DNA from: Alphaproteobacteria bacterium UBA2966
GTDB lineage: Bacteria > Pseudomonadota > Alphaproteobacteria > UBA2966
DNA length: 9,427 bases
Direction: 5' to 3'
NCBI GenBank assembly: GCA_002348365.1
Contig: DEBC01000138.1
Span: 1 to 9,427, forward strand
This document shows, in pieces, positions 5,852 to 9,427 of this stretch. The notes under the pieces were generated by a model. That model was not told the DNA's origin. It searched no databases and worked only from the letters and a program-made list of their open reading frames with translations. The first letter of the stretch is position 1. The number at the start of each line of letters is the position of its first letter. Position numbers and translations under genes: made by a program.

Positions 5852-6598
5852 TTGGACGACGAATTGATCGTTGAGAGGGACGAGGACGTTTTGCGTCTTA
5901 CGCTTAACCGTCTGAACAAAGCGAACGCGTTGAATGAGTCACTCGTCACTTCCTTGCTCTCAGCAGTGCGTTCGGCTGCAGCGGAGGACACCCGTTTACT
6001 CACGATACGGGGAGCTGGCGGTCGCTTTTCAGGTGGTTTCGATCTTGGCGGGCTGGACAAGGAAGACGATGCCTCGCTTGCCAAACGGTTTATCAATATC
6101 GAAACACTGCTTCAGGAAATTTACCACGCGCCGTTCGCGACTTTGGCTTTGGTCAAAGGTGTTGCTTTTGGTGCCGGTGCAGACCTTGCGGGTGTATGCG
6201 AGCAGAGGATTGCGGCACCCGGCACTATCTTTCGCATGCCCGGTCTGCAGTTCGGCGTTGTACTGGGTACAGCAAGGTTTGCGCACAGGGTCGGGACTGA
6301 CACAGCACGGGCCATCCTGGGGGAGAATCGCTCCTTCGATGCTGAGCAGGCGCTGGAAATGGGTTTTCTAACCGGTGTGGCCGACGAACCATTGTGGGAC
6401 ATTCTTGAAGAAAGGACCGCTGAGAGCGCCCGGCGTTTGAATCCAGACGCTCGGGCCGCCCTGAACCAGGCGACGATCCCCAATACACGTGCCGAGGATA
6501 TGGCTGCGTTACGCATTTCCGTTGAACAATCTGGACTGAAGCATCGCATCGAGGCCTACGTTGCCGAATTTGTGACCCAACGCAAATCATCCGGATAA
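5852..6598 (+). CDS. Crotonase-family protein (enoyl-CoA hydratase/isomerase-like), catalytic glutamates replaced
   Basis: Seen: a 248-residue crotonase-fold protein with a TTG start. The first oxyanion-hole segment is RFSGGFDLGGL (58-68) and the second is VKGVAFGAGADLAGVCEQRI (101-120). In true enoyl-CoA hydratases two glutamates activate water. Here the first falls on D111 (GAGADLA) and the second on G131 (RMPGLQFG), so hydratase chemistry is unlikely. The fold and the oxyanion hole for a CoA thioester look intact. Isomerase, hydrolase, decarboxylase or C-C cleavage activity is more plausible (inference from family knowledge). It is divergent from the CoA-transferase gene, which would supply CoA esters. 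A terminator-like hairpin follows the stop, so it is probably transcribed alone. The family call is firm and the reaction is not. Confidence 0.9.
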   Translation: MDDELIVERDEDVLRLTLNRLNKANALNESLVTSLLSAVRSAAAEDTRLLTIRGAGGRFSGGFDLGGLDKEDDASLAKRFINIETLLQEIYHAPFATLALVKGVAFGAGADLAGVCEQRIAAPGTIFRMPGLQFGVVLGTARFAHRVGTDTARAILGENRSFDAEQALEMGFLTGVADEPLWDILEERTAESARRLNPDARAALNQATIPNTRAEDMAALRISVEQSGLKHRIEAYVAEFVTQRKSSG

Positions 6599-6626
6599 TC
6601 AATTCAGCACGCTCTGGACTAAAAAC

Positions 6627-6670
6627 AGGCCCAACGAGGTCCGCTTCCTTGCGTTGGGTCGGGCCTTTCT
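6627..6670 (+). terminator. Probable rho-independent terminator after the crotonase gene
   Basis: AGGCCC at 6627-6632 pairs with GGGCCT at 6661-6666, and AACG at 6633-6636 with CGTT at 6652-6655. An alternative register pairs CCCAACG at 6630-6636 with CGTTGGG at 6652-6658. The stem is followed by TTTCTGT, with a run of five T's at 6677-6681. It starts 29 bases after the crotonase stop. The T-tract is broken, which lowers confidence. Confidence 0.5.
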
Positions 6671-6755
6671 GTAGCGTTTTTGATGACCACCCACGGCCGT
6701 CTTGAGCCGTTGGATCTGGGTGACCCATTAGAAATTCCACCAGGGAGTCGCAATC

Positions 6756-8153
6756 ATGGCTGACCGCCCGAATTCCCCAGCGACCAAAGATATTGCCTAC
6801 TTCATGCACCCCTACACGAATCCGACGGCACATGAGGCGTCGGGTCCACAAATCATTCAAAAGGGTGAAGGGATTTACGTCTACGACGACGACGGTAATA
6901 AGTACATCGAAGGCTTGGCAGGGCTTTGGTATGCCTCTTTGGGATTCTCGGAAGAGCGTTTGGTCAAGGCTGCCACGGCCCAAATGACAGAACTTCCCGT
7001 CTATCACGCATTTTCACACCGCTCGACCGGGCCCGCCATTGAACTTGCTGAACGCATCATCCAAAACGCGCCGGCACCAATGTCGAAGATCTTCTTCACC
7101 TGTTCCGGGTCGGAGGCCGTGGATACGGCCATTAAAATCGTCTGGTACTACCACAACGCCATCGGCAAGCCTGAAAAGAAGAAGATCATCTCGCGGCGCA
7201 ATGGCTATCACGGTGTCACAGTAGCGTCGTCGAGCCTCACCGGACTGGTTGCGGTTCAGAAGGGTTTCGACGTTCCGATTCCTAATCTCATGCAAACAGA
7301 TTGTCCGCACTACTATCGGTTCGGCGAAGAGGGCGAGTCTGAAGAGGAATTCGCCACTCGTATGGTCGACGCTCTTGAAAAGCAGATACAGGAGGAGGGG
7401 CCCGAGACCGTCGCCGCCTTTATCGCCGAACCCGTTATGGGCGCAGGCGGTGTGATACCTCCGCCAGCAACCTATTTCGACAAAGTTCAACCGCTGCTGA
7501 AGAAGTACGACATCCTGTTCATCGCGGACGAAGTCATTTGCGGGTTCGGGCGCACCGGCAACATGTGGGGATCACAAACCTACAATCTGCAACCGGATAT
7601 GGTGACAATGGCCAAGGCGATTTCGGCTGGTTACCTGCCCATGGCGGCGGTCATGTTCAACGAAAAGGTCTATCAAGGCCTCAAACAGCAGAGTTCCGAG
7701 ATCGGACTGTTCGGTCACGGATTCACCTACACCGGGCATCCGGCATGCGCTGCGGTCGCCCTTGAGACTCAGAAAATTTACGAGGAACGCGAAACCTTCA
7801 AGTATGCGGCCAGTGTTGCGCCGCATTTCCAGAAGAAGTTGCGGTCCTTTGCAGACCATCCCCTTGTCGGTGAAGCGCGTGGCGTCGGCCTGATCGGCGC
7901 CATAGAATTCGTTGCCGACAAGACGACGAAAGAACCGTTTGATCCTTCTCTCAAGGTCGCGGCATTCGCCAATGCTGCCGCTTATTCGCATGGGCTCATC
8001 CTGAGGGCTCTGCCGGCCGGTGACTCTGTGGCGTTCTGTCCGCCGCTCATCATCACGGAGAAGCAAATCGACGACATGATGGACTGTTTTGCCAGGGCAC
8101 TTGAAAACACTGAGAAGATGCTTGCTGAACAAGGCATCAAGATGGCGTCGTAG
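6756..8153 (+). CDS. Class III PLP-dependent aminotransferase (omega-amino acid:pyruvate type)
   Basis: Seen: a 465-residue fold-type I aminotransferase of normal class III length. Cofactor and substrate landmarks are GLWYASLGF (56-64), CSGSEAVDTAIK (116-127), NGYHGVTVAS (149-158), E225 in AEPVMGAGG, the PLP-nitrogen Asp D258 in FIADEVICGFGRTG, the Schiff-base lysine K287 in DMVTMAKAISAGYLP, and HGFTYTGHP (321-329). All catalytic residues are present. Start: AGGGAG at 6742-6747 lies 8 bases before the ATG. The gene ends in tandem TAG codons. Family knowledge: this group moves amino groups from beta-alanine, taurine, 3-aminoisobutyrate, putrescine or similar omega-amines to pyruvate or 2-oxoglutarate, making semialdehydes. 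The 3-hydroxyacid-dehydrogenase-type gene 75 bases downstream could reduce such a semialdehyde, or feed it when running in reverse. The exact donor is not readable from sequence. Confidence 0.93.
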   Translation: MADRPNSPATKDIAYFMHPYTNPTAHEASGPQIIQKGEGIYVYDDDGNKYIEGLAGLWYASLGFSEERLVKAATAQMTELPVYHAFSHRSTGPAIELAERIIQNAPAPMSKIFFTCSGSEAVDTAIKIVWYYHNAIGKPEKKKIISRRNGYHGVTVASSSLTGLVAVQKGFDVPIPNLMQTDCPHYYRFGEEGESEEEFATRMVDALEKQIQEEGPETVAAFIAEPVMGAGGVIPPPATYFDKVQPLLKKYDILFIADEVICGFGRTGNMWGSQTYNLQPDMVTMAKAISAGYLPMAAVMFNEKVYQGLKQQSSEIGLFGHGFTYTGHPACAAVALETQKIYEERETFKYAASVAPHFQKKLRSFADHPLVGEARGVGLIGAIEFVADKTTKEPFDPSLKVAAFANAAAYSHGLILRALPAGDSVAFCPPLIITEKQIDDMMDCFARALENTEKMLAEQGIKMAS

Positions 8154-8214
8154 TAGGCAACCGAAATTGTTTTAAGCAGCGTGTCGGGGGCAAAATCCCA
8201 GCACGAATTTTTTC

Positions 8215-8225
8215 AAGGGGAGGAG
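8215..8225 (+). promoter_or_regulatory. Strong ribosome binding site that sets the dehydrogenase start
   Basis: AAGGGGAGGAG lies directly before the ATG at 8229 (GGAGG core 8219-8223, 5-base spacing). It excludes the in-frame GTG at 8181, which has no ribosome site and would add 16 residues ahead of the Rossmann strand. Confidence 0.8.
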
Positions 8226-8228
8226 ACT

Positions 8229-9101
8229 ATGCGCGTCGGATTTGTGGGTTGCGGGACCATGGGCGAACACATGGCTCGCAATATCATCAAGGAGGGCCAT
8301 GAGCTCTCCGTTTTCGATATCAACGTGGAGCCACTGCAGCGGCTTCAAGAAGATGGCGCCTCGATCAAGCAGCGTCCCGCAGACGTCGTGTCTGCCTCAG
8401 AGGTTACCATCATGATGGTCGTCAACGACCAACAGGTCCGGGAGGTGATCACGGGCGAGAACGGTTTGTTGGAAGGACTGCAGCCCGGCGGCACCATCGT
8501 CATCATGAGCACCATCACGCCGGGTGTCTGCGTCGAGATGGCGGATGTCGTACGGGCGGCCGGCGGCGACCTCATGGAGGCGCCTGTGGTCCTGAGCCAG
8601 CCAGCGGCGATCGCGGGTGAACTCGGCATCTATTTGGGTGGTGCGCCTGAGACCTGCGATAAAGCCATGCCCGTCATCGAATGCATGGGAAAGAACATCA
8701 TCCGCATGGGCAACGTCGGCACGGCCATGGCCATGAAGCTTTGCCACAACATGATGACGGCGACCATCGCTCAGGGGGTGTCGGAGATGCTCACGCTCGG
8801 TAAGAAAGCGGGCCTCGACTTCGATGACATCATCACGGCGATTTCATACGGGGGTGGACAGAACTTCTTCCTAGACAGCAAGGCACCCACGATCAAGGAG
8901 GGGGATTTCATCGCCCGATTCTCGCTCGCCAACATGAACAAGGATATGGGTCTGACTCTGGTATTTGCCGATACGCTGGGGGTGAGCATGCCGGCAGGAG
9001 CGGCAGCCAAGCAGGTAGCCAGCGCGGCCATGGCTGCAGGAATGGGTCCCGACGATTTCTCGTCGTTCGTTCGGATCAACGAGAAGCTGTCCGAGGTTTA
9101 A
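8229..9101 (+). CDS. NAD(P)-dependent beta-hydroxyacid dehydrogenase (3-hydroxyisobutyrate dehydrogenase-like)
   Basis: Seen: a 290-residue protein from the ATG at 8229. The N-terminal signature MRVGFVGCGTMGEHMARN carries the GxGxxG loop (G7-G12). D30 in VFDIN after the second strand suggests NAD preference. STITPG is at 94-99, K170 in MAMKLCHN is the family's catalytic Lys with N174 beside it, and the K238-D239 pair in MNKDMGLT is conserved. The substrate-binding segment deviates: the usual APVSGG reads APVVLS (118-123), so substrate choice probably differs from classical 3-hydroxyisobutyrate or tartronate-semialdehyde enzymes. Family knowledge: oxidises 3-hydroxyacids to semialdehydes, or the reverse. 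It sits 75 bases after the aminotransferase on the same strand, probably in one transcript, and its stop is one base from that of the opposite-strand VOC gene. The family is sure; the substrate is not. Confidence 0.92.
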   Translation: MRVGFVGCGTMGEHMARNIIKEGHELSVFDINVEPLQRLQEDGASIKQRPADVVSASEVTIMMVVNDQQVREVITGENGLLEGLQPGGTIVIMSTITPGVCVEMADVVRAAGGDLMEAPVVLSQPAAIAGELGIYLGGAPETCDKAMPVIECMGKNIIRMGNVGTAMAMKLCHNMMTATIAQGVSEMLTLGKKAGLDFDDIITAISYGGGQNFFLDSKAPTIKEGDFIARFSLANMNKDMGLTLVFADTLGVSMPAGAAAKQVASAAMAAGMGPDDFSSFVRINEKLSEV

Positions 9102-9102
9102 C

Positions 9103-9427
9103 TTAGCTATCGCTGTCGGCCGCCATCCCTTTTTCCTCGAGCTGGGCAATGGCGTTGGGCGTTTTCTGAAGATCCGCGACACCCATACCCTGCAGGATAT
9201 TGGGTGCTTTCGTGAATTGAATGTCGTCGTAAGGTGCGACTTCCACGCGGTTTCCCCAAGGGTCGCAAAAATTGAGTCCGCGATCCAGCAGTTCCACGCC
9301 AAGTGCAGCGAGGGCTGTCCGGACGGGCTCTCGATCGTCCATCACAAACCCAAAGTGGCGTTTTTCATCGGGCTCGGTGTCACGATTCTGGCTAAACTGC
9401 AGAAACTGGTCGCCGAGATCGATGAAG
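9103..9427 (-). CDS. VOC-superfamily protein (glyoxalase/extradiol dioxygenase fold), C-terminal part
   Basis: Seen: an open frame that runs off the right edge, covering the last 108 residues or so. The frame has no stop from 9427 down to the TAA at 9103-9105, so the GTG at 9345 is an internal valine codon, not a start. The visible part contains FIDLGDQFLQFSQN, then RHFGFVMDD, then LNFCDPWGNRVEV. This order (metal-ligand His after a beta strand, then DPxGNxxE with the second ligand Glu) is the VOC beta-alpha-beta-beta-beta module. Beyond the module lies a tail of about 40 residues. It is convergent with the dehydrogenase gene, with a single base between the two stops. The reaction cannot be assigned from the C-terminal part alone. 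Confidence 0.8.
   Translation of the reverse strand, partial: FIDLGDQFLQFSQNRDTEPDEKRHFGFVMDDREPVRTALAALGVELLDRGLNFCDPWGNRVEVAPYDDIQFTKAPNILQGMGVADLQKTPNAIAQLEEKGMAADSDS

Noticed and set aside
5836..5874. A 12-codon leader peptide starting at the ATG at 5836, overlapping the crotonase start
   Set aside because: The GGAG at 5831-5834 is only one base from the ATG, too close to work well, and the peptide has no attenuation-like codon run.
6702..6731. TTGAGC and CATTAG as a promoter for the aminotransferase
   Set aside because: The -10 match is poor at the allowed spacings, so chance is as good an explanation. A promoter is expected in 6671-6755 but I cannot place it.
6225..7007. A 260-codon open frame on the minus strand
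   Set aside because: It runs across the crotonase 3' end, the terminator-like hairpin and the aminotransferase 5' end, all explained on the plus strand. The translation is Arg/Pro/Ser-rich shadow sequence.
8181..8228. GTG at 8181 as the start of the dehydrogenase
   Set aside because: No ribosome site precedes it, the extra 16 residues have no counterpart ahead of the Rossmann strand, and a strong ribosome site lies just before the ATG at 8229.
9103..9345. A complete 80-codon protein starting at the GTG at 9345
   Set aside because: The frame stays open to the window edge and the upstream residues (GDQFLQFSQN, RHFGF) belong to the same VOC module, so this is an internal codon of a larger partial gene.

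Overview
The window looks like an accessory catabolic segment of a moderately GC-rich proteobacterial chromosome. I favour an alphaproteobacterium. The reasons are the density of broad-substrate oxidoreductase and CoA-handling families (Rieske oxygenase, luciferase-like oxidoreductase, class III CoA-transferase, crotonase) and the style of the intergenic hairpin repeats, which resemble palindromic repeats common in that class. That placement is inference; no rRNA, tRNA or species marker is present. I see no insertion sequence, phage gene, CRISPR array or origin. No gene-free stretch exceeds 300 bases; the longest is the 200 bases at 1420-1619.

Layout. (1) Plus strand, 52-2375: a Rieske non-haem iron ring-hydroxylating or O-demethylating oxygenase alpha subunit, then a gap holding two inverted copies of a REP-like hairpin repeat, then a short-chain dehydrogenase/reductase whose catalytic tyrosine position is alanine. 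(2) 2376-2472: a different GC-rich hairpin between convergent genes. (3) Minus strand, 5737 down to 2473: a probable four-gene operon in the order class III CoA-transferase, cupin thiol-dioxygenase-like protein, luciferase-like oxidoreductase, GFA-domain zinc protein. (4) 5738-5851: a divergent intergenic region with a candidate promoter and a short palindrome. (5) Plus strand, 5852-9101: a crotonase lacking both hydratase glutamates, a terminator-like hairpin, a class III omega-aminotransferase, and a 3-hydroxyisobutyrate-dehydrogenase-type enzyme. (6) Minus strand at the right edge: the C-terminal part of a VOC (glyoxalase/extradiol dioxygenase fold) protein, ending one base from the dehydrogenase stop.

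How the genes may work together. Two sub-pathways can be proposed. The minus-strand operon pairs a thiol-dioxygenase-like cupin with a CoA-transferase, which fits oxidation of a small thiol to a sulfinate followed by CoA activation, as known for 3-mercaptopropionate/3-sulfinopropionate degradation. The right-hand pair, transaminase plus beta-hydroxyacid dehydrogenase, fits conversion of an omega- or beta-amino acid to a semialdehyde and then a hydroxyacid. Substrates cannot be read from the sequence, and no acyl-CoA dehydrogenase/desulfinase, transporter or regulator lies in the window.
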